From assembly GCA_021648375.1 (NCBI GenBank), contig JAKISW010000015.1, forward strand, positions 1 through 60,766: a stretch of DNA of 60,766 nt. Reading direction: 5' to 3'. Source of the stretch: Devosiaceae bacterium (GTDB lineage Bacteria > Pseudomonadota > Alphaproteobacteria > Rhizobiales > Devosiaceae). Positions 42,120 through 51,556 of this stretch are shown here, in pieces (positions within the stretch are counted from its first letter, which is position 1; every line of letters begins with the position of its first letter). Below the pieces are notes generated by a model. That model was given only the letters and a program-made list of their open reading frames with translations, made no database searches and was not told the origin of the DNA. Made by a program: the position numbers and the translations under genes.

Positions 42120-43439
42120 TTATTTGATTTCCTTTGAGCGCAAACGGACAAAATAGTCGAGCCGCTTTTTTATTTCACGCTCATATCCACGCTCAACCGG
42201 TGTATAAAATTGCTGCCTGCCAATTGCCTCGGGGAAATATTCCTGCCCTGAAAATCCTTCAACCGTATCATGGTCATAAATATAACCCTGCCCATAACCT
42301 TCGTTTTTCATCAATTTGGTCGGCGCATTTAGAATGGATTTTGGCGGCATTGGAGAGCCAGAGTTTTTGGCCAGTTTTGTAGCGGCTGAAAAGGCCTTGT
42401 AAACCGCATTGGATTTGGGCGCTATAGCCAGATAAACCACCGCCTGAGCCAATGCCAACTCCCCCTCGGGCGAGCCAAGCATCTGAAAAGCATCACGGGC
42501 CGCATTTGCCTGCACCAGCGCCTGCGGATCAGCCAGTCCGATATCCTCAACCGCCATGCGAATTAGACGTCGGGCCAAAAACATCGGATCTTCACCCGCA
42601 TCAATCATTCTGGCAAAGTAATATAAAGCCGCATCAGGGTCAGACCCTCTAACGGTTTTATGCAGGGCTGAAATAAGGTTATAATGGCCGTCTTCTGATT
42701 TATCATAAACCGGTGCCCGGCGCTGCAAAAATTCAACCATTTCGCCAAGTTCAAAAAATTTGTCGTCGTCAGCGGCTGCCATTACCTCCTCCACAAGGCC
42801 CAGCAATGCCCTGCCATCCCCATCAGCCATGCCGATGAGACCGATGCGAGCCTGCTCCTCAAGTGGAAGTTTTTGCCCAAGCAGGCTTTCTGCCCTGACA
42901 AGCAATGCCTCAAGATCATTTTCGCTCAGCGATTCAAACCGCAACACCTGCGCGCGCGACAACAGAGCTGAATTGAGTTCGAACGAAGGATTTTGAGTTG
43001 TGGCTCCCACCAGAACAATGGTGCCGTCCTCCACAACTGGCAAAAACCCATCCTGCTGGGCGCGGTTAAAGCGGTGAATTTCATCCACAAACAGCAAAGT
43101 ATTTTGACCCTGCTGCCGATAAAACCGCGCTTCCTCGAAGCATTTTTTAAGGTCAGCCACCCCAGAAAACACCGCAGAAATCTGCTTGAAACGAAATCCA
43201 ATTTCATTAGCCAACAACTGCGCAACGGTAGTTTTTCCAGTTCCGGGTGGACCCCACAATATCAACGAACCAAGGCGTTTACTGTCAAGCATACGCTTGA
43301 GCGAACCCTTCTCACCAAGCAGATGTTCTTGCCCAATCACTTCGCCTAGTGTCGACGGGCGCAACCTGTCGGCCAGAGGGGTATTTTGACTAGCCTCTTT
43401 CTTACTCTCATCATCCTCTGTTGAAAATAGATCGCTCAT
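42120..43439 (-). CDS. rarA: Replication-associated recombination protein A (MgsA/RarA)
   Basis: The 439-residue AAA+ ATPase acts at stalled replication forks. An N-terminal tail (DLFSTEDDESKKE) may bind SSB or RNA polymerase. RPSTLGEVIGQEHLLG opens the AAA+ core, Walker A is GPPGTGKTT and Walker B is LLFVDEIHRFNRAQQD. The C-terminal tetramerisation domain includes GSDPDAALYYFARMIDAGEDP. It is the first gene of the minus-strand run continuing into crcB. Confidence 0.96.
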   Translation of the reverse strand: MSDLFSTEDDESKKEASQNTPLADRLRPSTLGEVIGQEHLLGEKGSLKRMLDSKRLGSLILWGPPGTGKTTVAQLLANEIGFRFKQISAVFSGVADLKKCFEEARFYRQQGQNTLLFVDEIHRFNRAQQDGFLPVVEDGTIVLVGATTQNPSFELNSALLSRAQVLRFESLSENDLEALLVRAESLLGQKLPLEEQARIGLIGMADGDGRALLGLVEEVMAAADDDKFFELGEMVEFLQRRAPVYDKSEDGHYNLISALHKTVRGSDPDAALYYFARMIDAGEDPMFLARRLIRMAVEDIGLADPQALVQANAARDAFQMLGSPEGELALAQAVVYLAIAPKSNAVYKAFSAATKLAKNSGSPMPPKSILNAPTKLMKNEGYGQGYIYDHDTVEGFSGQEYFPEAIGRQQFYTPVERGYEREIKKRLDYFVRLRSKEIK

Positions 43440-43480
43440 TTTGTCTTTCCAAATTCAGGGTCAGGATCTTTAAATCATAG

Positions 43481-44521
43481 TTATGGCTTGATACCCTTGA
43501 TCATTCCCAATTTAATCAAACTATGCGCTGCTGATAATGTTGCCTCCACCCCGTCCCTATATTTACCATTCAACAGTTTCTCCCCGGCAACTCCATCATA
43601 ATTTCGTACCACATCCAGATCAGCAACCACTTGCTTAATCGTTTGGCTAAATAGGCCAATGAACTTCAAAAGCCAAATAGGTGCAACATTGTTAGGGAAT
43701 TTAATATTAGGAAATTCACTGCGTAAAATATCCGCAATTTCAGTGAACTTGATATATTGGGCCGAGGCAATAATCCGCTGATCAATTGTATCATCATCGC
43801 CAAGCGCACCCACATGAATTTTGGCCACATCACGCACATCAACCACACTTAGTCCGCCCGGAGGAATTGCAGGAACCTGCCGATTCATCAAACGTAACAC
43901 GATCTTCATGGAAGCGCTGATATCGGTGTCGGGAGCGGGACCAAACACCATGCTTGGACATATACAGGTTAGATCAAGGTGATTGTTTCTAGCTAGTTCC
44001 CATGCTTTTTTCTCCGCCAACACCTTGGCTTTAGCATAGGCCAAAGCCCCCTTGAGGCCATCAACATTCGTCCAGTCATCAACTGAAAAATGCACCGACT
44101 TGGATTTAATATCGTGCCCATATCCTATAGCGGCAATCGAGCTGGTCATTATTATGCGTTTAATTCTGGCCGCCCGAGCAAAGCCAAAAACTCTTTCAGT
44201 TCCCTCCAGCGAAGGGCGAATAACCGCCTCTGGATCCTTTGGCTCCCGTGCCGGCACATAGGCCGCCAGATGCATCAACGCCTCGGCACCATCCATGGCC
44301 TCTTGCCATCCCTCATCATGCAACAGGTCGCAATTCACCAGCTGCAACCTCTCCAGTGCCTGCTCCGAACACATCAATGATATTGCCTGACGCACCTGTT
44401 GTTTTTTATCAGGGTTGCGCAGCGTTCCACGCACAACAAAACCTAAATCAAGTAACTGCGCCGCCACATGTTTGGCTATGAAACCCGTTATCCCGGTTAT
44501 GACAATGATTTTGGATTCCAT
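43481..44521 (-). CDS. NAD(P)-dependent reductase/epimerase (extended SDR, DFR-like)
   Basis: The 346-residue Rossmann protein has the cofactor loop ITGITGFIAKHVAAQLL at its start and the catalytic YxxxK in LAYAKAKVLAEK, with the Ser in TSSIAAIGYG. The layout fits dihydroflavonol-4-reductase and aldehyde reductases of the extended SDR class. Its substrate is unknown. A leftover AGGGTCAGGATCTT (43457-43470), an imperfect member of the AGGGTC-type palindromes, lies after its stop. Confidence 0.88.
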   Translation of the reverse strand: MESKIIVITGITGFIAKHVAAQLLDLGFVVRGTLRNPDKKQQVRQAISLMCSEQALERLQLVNCDLLHDEGWQEAMDGAEALMHLAAYVPAREPKDPEAVIRPSLEGTERVFGFARAARIKRIIMTSSIAAIGYGHDIKSKSVHFSVDDWTNVDGLKGALAYAKAKVLAEKKAWELARNNHLDLTCICPSMVFGPAPDTDISASMKIVLRLMNRQVPAIPPGGLSVVDVRDVAKIHVGALGDDDTIDQRIIASAQYIKFTEIADILRSEFPNIKFPNNVAPIWLLKFIGLFSQTIKQVVADLDVVRNYDGVAGEKLLNGKYRDGVEATLSAAHSLIKLGMIKGIKP

Positions 44522-44567
44522 AAAAACTCCCCCCGATACCGGTGTACATTTTCAAAAGTTGTACCAC

Positions 44568-44596
44568 AAAAAAACGGCCGCGAATTATCGCGGCCG
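44568..44596 (-). terminator. Rho-independent terminator of the ribosomal operon
   Basis: On the minus strand CGGCCGCGA and TCGCGGCCG form a perfect 9-bp GC-rich stem around a four-base loop (44575-44596), followed by seven Ts. It lies about 50 bp after the rplQ stop and closes the alpha operon. It is the clearest terminator in the window. Confidence 0.95.
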
Positions 44597-44648
44597 CTCA
44601 AAAGATTGATTTCAACAATTAGCCTGTGGGCGCACCCAAGAGCCAGAC

Positions 44649-45083
44649 TTAAGCCACCGCTTCTTCTTCGGCATCATCAGAAACAAAATCAGCCGTTGGG
44701 CCAGAATCAAGTCCCTTGGCATCCACATCGCGATCAACAAACTCAATCACTGCAATCGGCGCATTGTCTCCGAAGCGATAGCCGGCCCGCATAATTCTGA
44801 TATAACCACCCTGACGCTCTTTATAACGAGGGCCAAGCACATCAAACAATTTGCCAACCATATCCACGTCTCTAATCCGTGAAATTGCCTGACGGCGCGC
44901 ATGCAGATCGCCACGCTTGCCAAGAGTTACAAGCTTTTCCACAATCGGGCGCAAATCTTTTGCCTTGGCCACAGTAGTGGTGATTTGCTCATGCTTGATC
45001 AAAGCTGCTGCCATATTGGCAAACATCGCCTTGCGATGGCTGGAGTTTCGATTTAACTTGCGACCGGATTTTCCATGGCGCAT
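44649..45083 (-). CDS. rplQ: 50S ribosomal protein L17
   Basis: The 144-residue protein of the large subunit sits near the exit tunnel. RKLNRNSSHRKAMFANMAAALIKHEQI is the conserved core. The C-terminal acidic tail (DFVSDDAEEEAVA) is an extension common in alphaproteobacteria. It is the last gene of the alpha operon, 80 bp after rpoA, and is followed by the strong terminator. Confidence 0.98.
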   Translation of the reverse strand: MRHGKSGRKLNRNSSHRKAMFANMAAALIKHEQITTTVAKAKDLRPIVEKLVTLGKRGDLHARRQAISRIRDVDMVGKLFDVLGPRYKERQGGYIRIMRAGYRFGDNAPIAVIEFVDRDVDAKGLDSGPTADFVSDDAEEEAVA

Positions 45084-45163
45084 TTTTATTCTCCTTCATT
45101 CCACGCTCGCTTTAAGCTAAGCGCGTACTTGGTAAAACCAATTTTGGCAAAACCAATTTTAGA

Positions 45164-46180
45164 TCAATAATGATCCTCATAGCGTTTTGACAGATCATCA
45201 ATATTTTCTGGCGGCCAGTTGGCAACATCCATTCCAAGATGCAAGCCCATCTGCGCCAAAACTTCTTTAATTTCATTAAGCGATTTGCGCCCAAAGTTAG
45301 GAGTGCGCAACATTTCAGATTCAGTTTTTTGAATAAGATCACCAATGTAAATAATATTATCGTTTTTCAGGCAATTAGCCGAACGAACCGACAATTCAAG
45401 CTCATCAACCTTTTTAAGCAATGCAGGGTTAAACGCCAACTCAGGAACTACATCCTGAGCAACTTCTTGAACAGGTTCATCAAAATTGATAAATACCGAA
45501 AGTTGGTCCTGCAAAATCCGCGCGGCAAATGCCATGGCATCTTCTGAAGAAACACCGCCATTGGTTTCAATTTGCATGGTCAGCTTGTCATAATCGAGCA
45601 CTTGTCCCTCGCGGGTTGGCTCCACTTTATAGCTGACCCGGCGAACCGGAGAAAACAGCGCATCAACCGGCACATAACCAATTGGAGCATCCTCAGGCCG
45701 GTTTTTATCAGCCGCCACATATCCCTTACCTGTATCAACTGTAAATTCGATGTTGACCTCAGCACCAATATCAAGATGGCAAAGAACCAGCTCAGGATTG
45801 AGAATTTCAATGTCTCCGGTGGTTGCAATGTCCCCGGCGGTAACTGCGCCCGGTCCTTTTTTGCTCAGAGTAAGGCGTTTAGGCCCCTCCTCTTCCATCC
45901 GCAAAGAAATTCCCTTAACGTTCAATACCAGATCGGTAATATCTTCACGCACCCCGGGAACTGAGGTGAATTCGTGTAAAACACCTTCAACCTGCATGGC
46001 GGTAACTGCCGCACCCTGCAATGAGGAAAGCAAAACCCTGCGCAGTGAATTGCCCAGAGTAAGGCCAAATCCGCGTTCCAATGGTTCAGCAGTAATCGAT
46101 GCCTTGCGAGGATCATCTGCGTTCACAACAATGTCTAATTTGGTAGGCTTAATCAGTTCTTGCCAGTTATCCTGGATCAC
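45164..46180 (-). CDS. rpoA: DNA-directed RNA polymerase alpha subunit
   Basis: The alpha subunit starts RNA polymerase assembly and contacts activators. The N-terminal domain (residues 1-230) contains LERGFGLTLGNSLRRVLLSSLQG; the C-terminal domain (about 250-325) contains NCLKNDNIIYIGDLIQKTE and NFGRKSLNEIKEVL. I place the start at GTG 46180: this gives the standard MIQDNWQELIKP opening and puts AAAAGG nine bases upstream, while the ATG at 46189 lies directly against that site. Length is then 338 residues. Confidence 0.97.
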   Translation of the reverse strand: MIQDNWQELIKPTKLDIVVNADDPRKASITAEPLERGFGLTLGNSLRRVLLSSLQGAAVTAMQVEGVLHEFTSVPGVREDITDLVLNVKGISLRMEEEGPKRLTLSKKGPGAVTAGDIATTGDIEILNPELVLCHLDIGAEVNIEFTVDTGKGYVAADKNRPEDAPIGYVPVDALFSPVRRVSYKVEPTREGQVLDYDKLTMQIETNGGVSSEDAMAFAARILQDQLSVFINFDEPVQEVAQDVVPELAFNPALLKKVDELELSVRSANCLKNDNIIYIGDLIQKTESEMLRTPNFGRKSLNEIKEVLAQMGLHLGMDVANWPPENIDDLSKRYEDHY

Positions 46181-46299
46181 TTGCAACATCCTTTTAGTTT
46201 GGCGGATCGAATAGGTCTGAAGGGTCTAATTTCTGCCGTATCGCCGCTTAATGTGAATGTCGGTGAAAAAAATATTTCCACCGAGCGCACCAATATGTA

Positions 46300-46692
46300 C
46301 TAGACGCGCCGCCTCTTGCGCGGGCGGCAACCATTATGGGGTATCGAAGTTACATCGCGAATTGTCGTTACGTTAAAACCAGCCGCCTGCAATGCGCGCA
46401 AAGCTGATTCGCGTCCAGAACCAGGCCCACGAACTTCAACCTCAAGGGTTTTCATTCCATGGTCCTGAGCTTTTTTGGCCACATCTTCCGCTGCCATCTG
46501 TGCAGCATAGGGAGTTGATTTGCGCGAACCCTTAAAGCCCATGGTGCCTGCAGACGACCAGGCAATAGTGTTGCCCTGGGCATCTGTAATAGTAATCATG
46601 GTATTGTTAAAAGTAGCGTTGACGTGCGCCACGCCGGTAATAATATTCTTGCGTTCGCGACGACGAACGCGAGTTGTTTCACTCTTAGCCAT
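46300..46692 (-). CDS. rpsK: 30S ribosomal protein S11
   Basis: This 130-residue protein of the 30S platform contacts the mRNA at the E site. GVAHVNATFNNTMITITDAQGN and the closing TSIPHNGCRPRKRRRV are typical. It lies between rpsM and rpoA in the alpha operon; the 119-bp gap before rpoA shows no obvious structure. Confidence 0.98.
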   Translation of the reverse strand: MAKSETTRVRRRERKNIITGVAHVNATFNNTMITITDAQGNTIAWSSAGTMGFKGSRKSTPYAAQMAAEDVAKKAQDHGMKTLEVEVRGPGSGRESALRALQAAGFNVTTIRDVTSIPHNGCRPRKRRRV

Positions 46693-46772
46693 TTATATCC
46701 TCAATTCGATCTCATCACCGCCCCAACAGAATCGCCGGGCGGCTCCACCGAAGGTTTCCAAAAAAGGAAACC

Positions 46773-47141
46773 TTACTTCTTTTTACCAGCAATCGCCCGT
46801 GCAGGACCCTTGCGTGTTCTTGCGTTCGTATGGGTTCTTTGCCCACGAACAGGCAGACCGCGCCGATGACGAAGTCCGCGATAATTTCCAAGGTCCATCA
46901 GGCGCTTAACATTCATCGCCACAGACCGGCGCAAATCACCTTCAACCATATGACCTTGATCAATGGCCTCACGAACCTGAATAATTTCAGCATCGCTAAG
47001 TTCATTCACCCGGCGTTCTCCGGGGATTTTTACGATCTCACATATATCGTGAGCAATTTTTGGCCCAATTCCATGAATATACTGCAACGCGATAACCACA
47101 CGTTTATTCGTTGGAATGTTAACACCAGCAATACGAGCCAA
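46773..47141 (-). CDS. rpsM: 30S ribosomal protein S13
   Basis: S13 sits in the 30S head and bridges to the 50S subunit. LARIAGVNIPTNKRVVIALQYIHG begins the protein and RGQRTHTNARTRKGP is near its end. The start is TTG 47141, with AGGAGAG five bases upstream, giving the normal 122 residues; a TTG start is unusual for so highly expressed a gene. No nearby ATG fits. Confidence 0.95.
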   Translation of the reverse strand: MARIAGVNIPTNKRVVIALQYIHGIGPKIAHDICEIVKIPGERRVNELSDAEIIQVREAIDQGHMVEGDLRRSVAMNVKRLMDLGNYRGLRHRRGLPVRGQRTHTNARTRKGPARAIAGKKK

Positions 47142-47338
47142 CAGAGCTCTCCTCAATATTTATGTGCCGGTTCTAATAGCGGCAGCATTTCAACAATAAG
47201 GGACCGGAGAACGACCCCACCAAAACGATCGGGAACCGTTACCAGTCCTCATTAATACCAAGACTTACAACAATAAGACTTGCGCGGTTCTAAGGATTCG
47301 CTGGAGTGAAGTCAACACACTTCAAACACAAGCTCTCC
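47142..47338. other. Spacer between adk and rpsM
   Basis: This 197-bp gap separates the spc part (ending adk) from the alpha part (starting rpsM). It is the largest gap in the ribosomal block and is where an internal promoter for rpsM-rpsK-rpoA-rplQ would be expected. I see no convincing pair of promoter boxes and no rpmJ gene in it. Confidence 0.5.
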
Positions 47339-47908
47339 CTATTTTTTAAGCAATTCAGCGATCTCAGCTGTCACTTCGTCAATTGACGCCATACCGTCAA
47401 CGCTTTTAGCATTTCCCTGCTTTTCGTAATACTCAATAAGAGGTTTAGTCAGCTCTGAATAAACTTCCAAACGATTACGCATCACCTCTTCATTATCGTC
47501 CGCTCTGGCACCACCGCTTTGGGCAGCCCGATTGCGAATCCTCTCGATCAGAGCGTCGCTATCGACTTTAAGAACAATAACCGCATCAAGTGCAATGCCC
47601 TTTTCTTCCATCATCTCATCCAGGGCTTCTGCCTGGGCAATGGTGCGTGGAAAACCATCCAGAATGAAACCGCTTTTTGCATCTTCATCATCAAGCCGTT
47701 CAGATACAATGCCGCAAACAACCTCATCCGGCACCAGGTCTCCACGGGCCATGATTTCTTTGGCCTGTTGCCCCATGGGAGTGTTGGCCAAAATTGCTGA
47801 ACGTAAAATATCACCGGTTGAAAGCTGCGGTATAGAATATTCATCAACCAGAATTTTTGCCTGAGTGCCCTTCCCGGCCCCCGGTGGTCCCATTATTATT
47901 AGCCTCAT
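47339..47908 (-). CDS. adk: Adenylate kinase
   Basis: The enzyme balances ATP, ADP and AMP. MGPPGAGKGTQAK is the P-loop and DGFPRTIAQAEAL the AMP-binding segment. At 189 residues it is the short form, with a small loop (AAQSGGARADDNEE) where long forms have a lid domain. The ATG overlaps the secY stop by four bases. Confidence 0.97.
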   Translation of the reverse strand: MRLIIMGPPGAGKGTQAKILVDEYSIPQLSTGDILRSAILANTPMGQQAKEIMARGDLVPDEVVCGIVSERLDDEDAKSGFILDGFPRTIAQAEALDEMMEEKGIALDAVIVLKVDSDALIERIRNRAAQSGGARADDNEEVMRNRLEVYSELTKPLIEYYEKQGNAKSVDGMASIDEVTAEIAELLKK

Positions 47909-49245
47909 CGCCGCCTTTTGCCTCCAAGTCTGGACCGTTTGACCAGCCCGTCATATTGCTGGGCGATCAAATGGCTTTGAATTTGAGAAATAGTATCAAG
48001 GGTAACCGTAACCATGATCAACAGTGACGTGCCGCCGAGAAATGCCGAAACATTCAATTGCGATAGCAAAACTTCCGGGATTAAAGCAACAATTGTCAAA
48101 TAGGCAGCGCCCGCCACTGTGATTCTGGACAATACATAATCAATATGAGAGGCCGTGCGCTCGCCGGGGCGAATTCCTGGAATGAACCCCCCTGATTTTT
48201 TCAGGTTGTCCGCAGTGTCGCTGGGATTAAAAACAATCGACGTATAAAAGAATGCAAAAAACGCAATCAGCGAGGCATACAACGCCAGATATAGAGGTTG
48301 GCCCCGTCCCAAAAGCGCAGCAATAATCTGCAGCCAGTTGGCCTCGCCCCCCGTTGGTTGGGCAAACGAGGTAAACGTCGCTGGCATCAACAGCATGGAA
48401 GAAGCAAAAATTACTGGAATAACCCCGGCCGTATTAAGTTTTAACGGCAGGTGGGATGTATCCCCCTGAAACATTTTATTGCCAACCTGGCGTTTTGGAT
48501 ACTGAATTAGCAAACGCCGTTGGGCACGCTCAAAAAATACGATCACAGCGATTACAACGATTGCCAAAATCAACATACCAAATACTGCAATCGATGACAA
48601 AGCACCGGTTCGGCTCAATTCAAGAGTCTGGGCTATTGAGGGAGGTAATGTTGCAACAATTCCTGCAAAAATAATCAGTGAAATACCATTGCCAACACCG
48701 CGTTGGGTGATTTGCTCGCCGAGCCACATCAAAAACATGGTGCCGCCAACAAGGGTCACAATCGTTGAAAGACGGAAGAACCAACCCGGATCAAGAACGA
48801 CCCCCTGGCTGGATTCCAGACCCACAGCGATACCATAGCCCTGAACAGTGCAAAAAAGCACGGTAAGATAACGGGTATATTGATTGATTTTGCGCCGCCC
48901 CGATTCACCCTCTTTTTTCAATGCTTCAAGTTTTGGCGAAGCAGATGTAAGAACCTGAATAACAATCGAAGCGGTAATATAGGGGATCAGGTTAAGGGCG
49001 AAAATCGCCATACGCTCAACCGCACCACCAGAAAACATGTTTAACATGCCAACAATGCCCTGCGAGGCCTGCTCAAAAGTTTGAGCATAGGCGGCAGGAT
49101 CAATCCCTGGAACCGGAATATAGGTCCCAAAACGATAAACCAAAAGCGCACCAAGAGTGAACATGATACGCTTTTGCAGTTCTTTCGCCTTTGCAAAGGT
49201 CGAAAAACTTAGATTGGAGGCTAATTGCTCGGCTGCAGAGGCCAT
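47905..49245 (-). CDS. secY: Preprotein translocase subunit SecY
   Basis: SecY forms the protein-conducting channel of the inner membrane. The 446-residue protein has ten hydrophobic segments. KRIMFTLGALLVYRFGTYIPVPGID lies near the N terminus, and the plug helix and QRGVGNGISLIIFAGI are conserved. It sits between rplO and adk, as in most proteobacteria. Confidence 0.98.
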   Translation of the reverse strand: MASAAEQLASNLSFSTFAKAKELQKRIMFTLGALLVYRFGTYIPVPGIDPAAYAQTFEQASQGIVGMLNMFSGGAVERMAIFALNLIPYITASIVIQVLTSASPKLEALKKEGESGRRKINQYTRYLTVLFCTVQGYGIAVGLESSQGVVLDPGWFFRLSTIVTLVGGTMFLMWLGEQITQRGVGNGISLIIFAGIVATLPPSIAQTLELSRTGALSSIAVFGMLILAIVVIAVIVFFERAQRRLLIQYPKRQVGNKMFQGDTSHLPLKLNTAGVIPVIFASSMLLMPATFTSFAQPTGGEANWLQIIAALLGRGQPLYLALYASLIAFFAFFYTSIVFNPSDTADNLKKSGGFIPGIRPGERTASHIDYVLSRITVAGAAYLTIVALIPEVLLSQLNVSAFLGGTSLLIMVTVTLDTISQIQSHLIAQQYDGLVKRSRLGGKRRR

Positions 49246-49280
49246 TCTGACTCCGTAATGTTTTTAAGCTGACGCAAAAA

Positions 49281-49787
49281 TTAAGCGTCTGAGGGCGAAT
49301 ATTTTTTGCCAACGAATTTTTCGACCACAATCACGTCGACTTTACCGCCATTGGCTTCAATTGCTTTTAATGCACCACCCGATGCATGAGCAACATTAAA
49401 AGTAACTTTTTTGGCCTTGAATTCACCGGAACCATTTACCAAGCGAACACCATCTTTTGCCCGGCGGATAACTTTAGCGCCAACCAGCGCTGCCGCATCA
49501 ATAACACCTTTGGCATCAAGCCGTCCCGCATCAATGGCATCTTGAATTCTATCAAGACGTACCGCATTGAATTTCTTGGCGAAAGGATTGTTAAAGCCAC
49601 GTTTTGGCATCCGCATATGAAGGGGCATCTGCCCCCCCTCAAAGCCTTTGATAGCCACACCAGAGCGGGATTTTTGCCCCTTAACGCCACGTCCGGCAGT
49701 TTTTCCGGTACCGGACCCAATGCCCCGGCCAACCCTTGTGCGTGCCTTGTTGGCACCGGCTATATCTTTAAGTTCATTCAATCGCAT
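49281..49787 (-). CDS. rplO: 50S ribosomal protein L15
   Basis: L15 is a late-assembling 50S protein. GRGIGSGTGKTAGRGVKGQKSR is the Gly-rich N-terminal part and GGQMPLHMRMPKRGF follows. The 168-residue length, with a slightly extended C terminus (VEKFVGKKYSPSDA), is usual for alphaproteobacteria. It lies between rpmD and secY. Confidence 0.98.
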   Translation of the reverse strand: MRLNELKDIAGANKARTRVGRGIGSGTGKTAGRGVKGQKSRSGVAIKGFEGGQMPLHMRMPKRGFNNPFAKKFNAVRLDRIQDAIDAGRLDAKGVIDAAALVGAKVIRRAKDGVRLVNGSGEFKAKKVTFNVAHASGGALKAIEANGGKVDVIVVEKFVGKKYSPSDA

Positions 49788-49818
49788 AATATTTTGCCTT
49801 TTCCCTTAGCTCTCGCCC

Positions 49819-50007
49819 TTAGCTCTCGTCAACAACGCGAACCAGGTGGGAAACCTTGTTGATCATTCCACGCACCTGCGGGCTGTCTTTAAGCACCCGC
49901 TGCTTGTGCATCTTGTTAAGTCCAAGGCCGACCAATGTAGCACGCTGGCTTCTATGGCGACGAATTGGACTTCCGATTTGTTCTACGGTTACGCTCTTAT
50001 CAGCCAT
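49819..50007 (-). CDS. rpmD: 50S ribosomal protein L30
   Basis: This small 62-residue protein has the L30 core VEQIGSPIRRHRSQRATLVGLG followed by LNKMHKQRVLKDSPQVRGM. It is encoded between rpsE and rplO in the spc operon. Two overlapping copies of an 8-base word (TTAGCTCTCG type) lie just after its stop and before rplO. Confidence 0.97.
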   Translation of the reverse strand: MADKSVTVEQIGSPIRRHRSQRATLVGLGLNKMHKQRVLKDSPQVRGMINKVSHLVRVVDES

Positions 50008-50033
50008 TTTCCGTTTACTCCGATATAATTTGT

Positions 50034-50564
50034 CTAGGCGTCAGCCGCGTTTTCACCGCGACGGGCCTGCAATTCAGAAACTTTTAAGCCGCGACGCTGC
50101 GCAACCGAGCGAGGACTATCAACGCTTTTCAACGCATCAAAAGTAGCCCGTACCATGTTATAAGGATTTGCAGAACCCTGGGATTTTGCAACAATATCGT
50201 TGATACCCAGAGTTTCAAAAACCGCACGCATTGGACCACCGGCAATAATTCCGGTTCCCGCAGGCGCTGCACGCAAATAAACCTTGCCCGCACCATGGCG
50301 ACCGCCGGTATCATGATGAAGGGTACGCCCCTCGCGCAGGGGAACCCTGATCATCTGACGCTTTGCAGCCTCTGTTGCTTTACGGATGGCTTCTGGCACT
50401 TCACGAGCCTTGCCATGACCAAAGCCAACCCGGCCCTTTTGATCTCCAACAACCACCAAGGCGGCAAACGCAAAACGACGTCCACCCTTCACCACTTTGG
50501 CTACTCGGTTGATATGCACAAGGCGATCAACAAACTCACTATCGCGATCCTGAACGTCTCTCAT
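50034..50564 (-). CDS. rpsE: 30S ribosomal protein S5
   Basis: S5 shapes the 30S decoding region and mRNA entry. RDSEFVDRLVHINRVAKVVKGGR, RFAFAALVVVGDQKGRVGFG and LREGRTLHHDTGGRHGAGKV are conserved. At 176 residues it lacks the long charged N-terminal extension seen in some relatives. The gene lies between rplR and rpmD. Confidence 0.98.
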   Translation of the reverse strand: MRDVQDRDSEFVDRLVHINRVAKVVKGGRRFAFAALVVVGDQKGRVGFGHGKAREVPEAIRKATEAAKRQMIRVPLREGRTLHHDTGGRHGAGKVYLRAAPAGTGIIAGGPMRAVFETLGINDIVAKSQGSANPYNMVRATFDALKSVDSPRSVAQRRGLKVSELQARRGENAADA

Positions 50565-50605
50565 TAGGCAAAACCTGCTTTTTTAGTTCGTTAAGTTTAT
50601 AAAAA

Positions 50606-50965
50606 TTAAAACTGCAAACCGCCTTCGCGGGCAGCCTCTGCCAGAGCTTTCACCCGGCCATGATAAATATATCCGCCACGATCAAAAATAACATTTTCAA
50701 TCCCGGCTTCTTTTCCACGTTCAGCAATCAGCTTACCAACGGCACCAGCCGCTTTTTGATCGGCACCACTTGCTTTGCCTTTAAGGCTTTTATCAAGTGT
50801 TGAAGCAGCGGCGACTGTGTGACCAGTTGCATCATCAATGATCTGAGCATAGATATTCTTGCCGGAACGAAATACCGACAACCTGGGACGCCCACCTGCC
50901 CTGGCTTTTATAACACGGCGCACCCGCGAACTGCGGCGGCGCAAATTTTGTATACGGTTTGCCAT
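50606..50965 (-). CDS. rplR: 50S ribosomal protein L18
   Basis: L18 binds 5S rRNA with L5 and L25. The 119-residue protein shows RRRSSRVRRVIKARAGGRPRLSV-type opening in two basic blocks, then SGKNIYAQIIDDATGHTVAAAS and a C-terminal FDRGGYIYHGRVKALAEAAR. It lies between rplF and rpsE. Confidence 0.98.
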   Translation of the reverse strand: MANRIQNLRRRSSRVRRVIKARAGGRPRLSVFRSGKNIYAQIIDDATGHTVAAASTLDKSLKGKASGADQKAAGAVGKLIAERGKEAGIENVIFDRGGYIYHGRVKALAEAAREGGLQF

Positions 50966-50978
50966 CTAAAGGCACTCC

Positions 50979-51509
50979 TTACTTCTTCTTCCCTTCCTTA
51001 CGGAAGACAAATTCATCCTCATACCGAACACCTTTGCCCTTATAGGGCTCTGGCTTACGATATTCGCGAATATTCGCTGCAACCTGACCAACCAATTGCT
51101 TATCAATACCTGAAACAATGATCTCGGTAGGCTGTGGTGTTTGCACCTGAATTCCCTCAGGCACCTGATAATTCACATCGTGAGAAAAACCAAGCGTTAG
51201 CTTCAAATTACTTCCCTGAGCCGCTGCACGATAACCAACCCCGGAAATCAACAGCTTTTTAGAAAAACCATTCTTTACGCCGGTTACAATATTTTGCACC
51301 AATGCCCGTGAAGTACCCCAGTTTACCCGGGCTTTCTTGCTGTCATTGGCAGGCGATAAAACCAACTCGCCTTCGCCCTGCTCAATATTTACCTGCTCGA
51401 GCAGGTTCATGCTCAATTCACCCTTGGTACCTTTTGCGCTCACTTTTGAGCCATCAACAGATACCGTCACGCCCTCAATGGACACAGGCTGTTTGCCAGT
51501 ACGTGACAT
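50979..51509 (-). CDS. rplF: 50S ribosomal protein L6
   Basis: L6 sits near the factor-binding site of the 50S subunit. It has 176 residues in two similar halves; ISGVGYRAAAQGSNLKLTLG and EYRKPEPYKGKGVRYEDEFV mark the second. It lies 47 bp after rpsH and 13 bp before rplR. Confidence 0.98.
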   Translation of the reverse strand: MSRTGKQPVSIEGVTVSVDGSKVSAKGTKGELSMNLLEQVNIEQGEGELVLSPANDSKKARVNWGTSRALVQNIVTGVKNGFSKKLLISGVGYRAAAQGSNLKLTLGFSHDVNYQVPEGIQVQTPQPTEIIVSGIDKQLVGQVAANIREYRKPEPYKGKGVRYEDEFVFRKEGKKK

Positions 51510-51556
51510 ATTAAAAACCTTCCCGGTTCAATTCTCTTTTAAAATATTGTGCGGCC

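Noticed and set aside
42634..42649. AGGGTCAGACCCT in rarA as another palindrome family member
   Set aside because: It lies in a conserved coding region (the GSDPDA residues), has an odd-length centre, and is explained by codon use.
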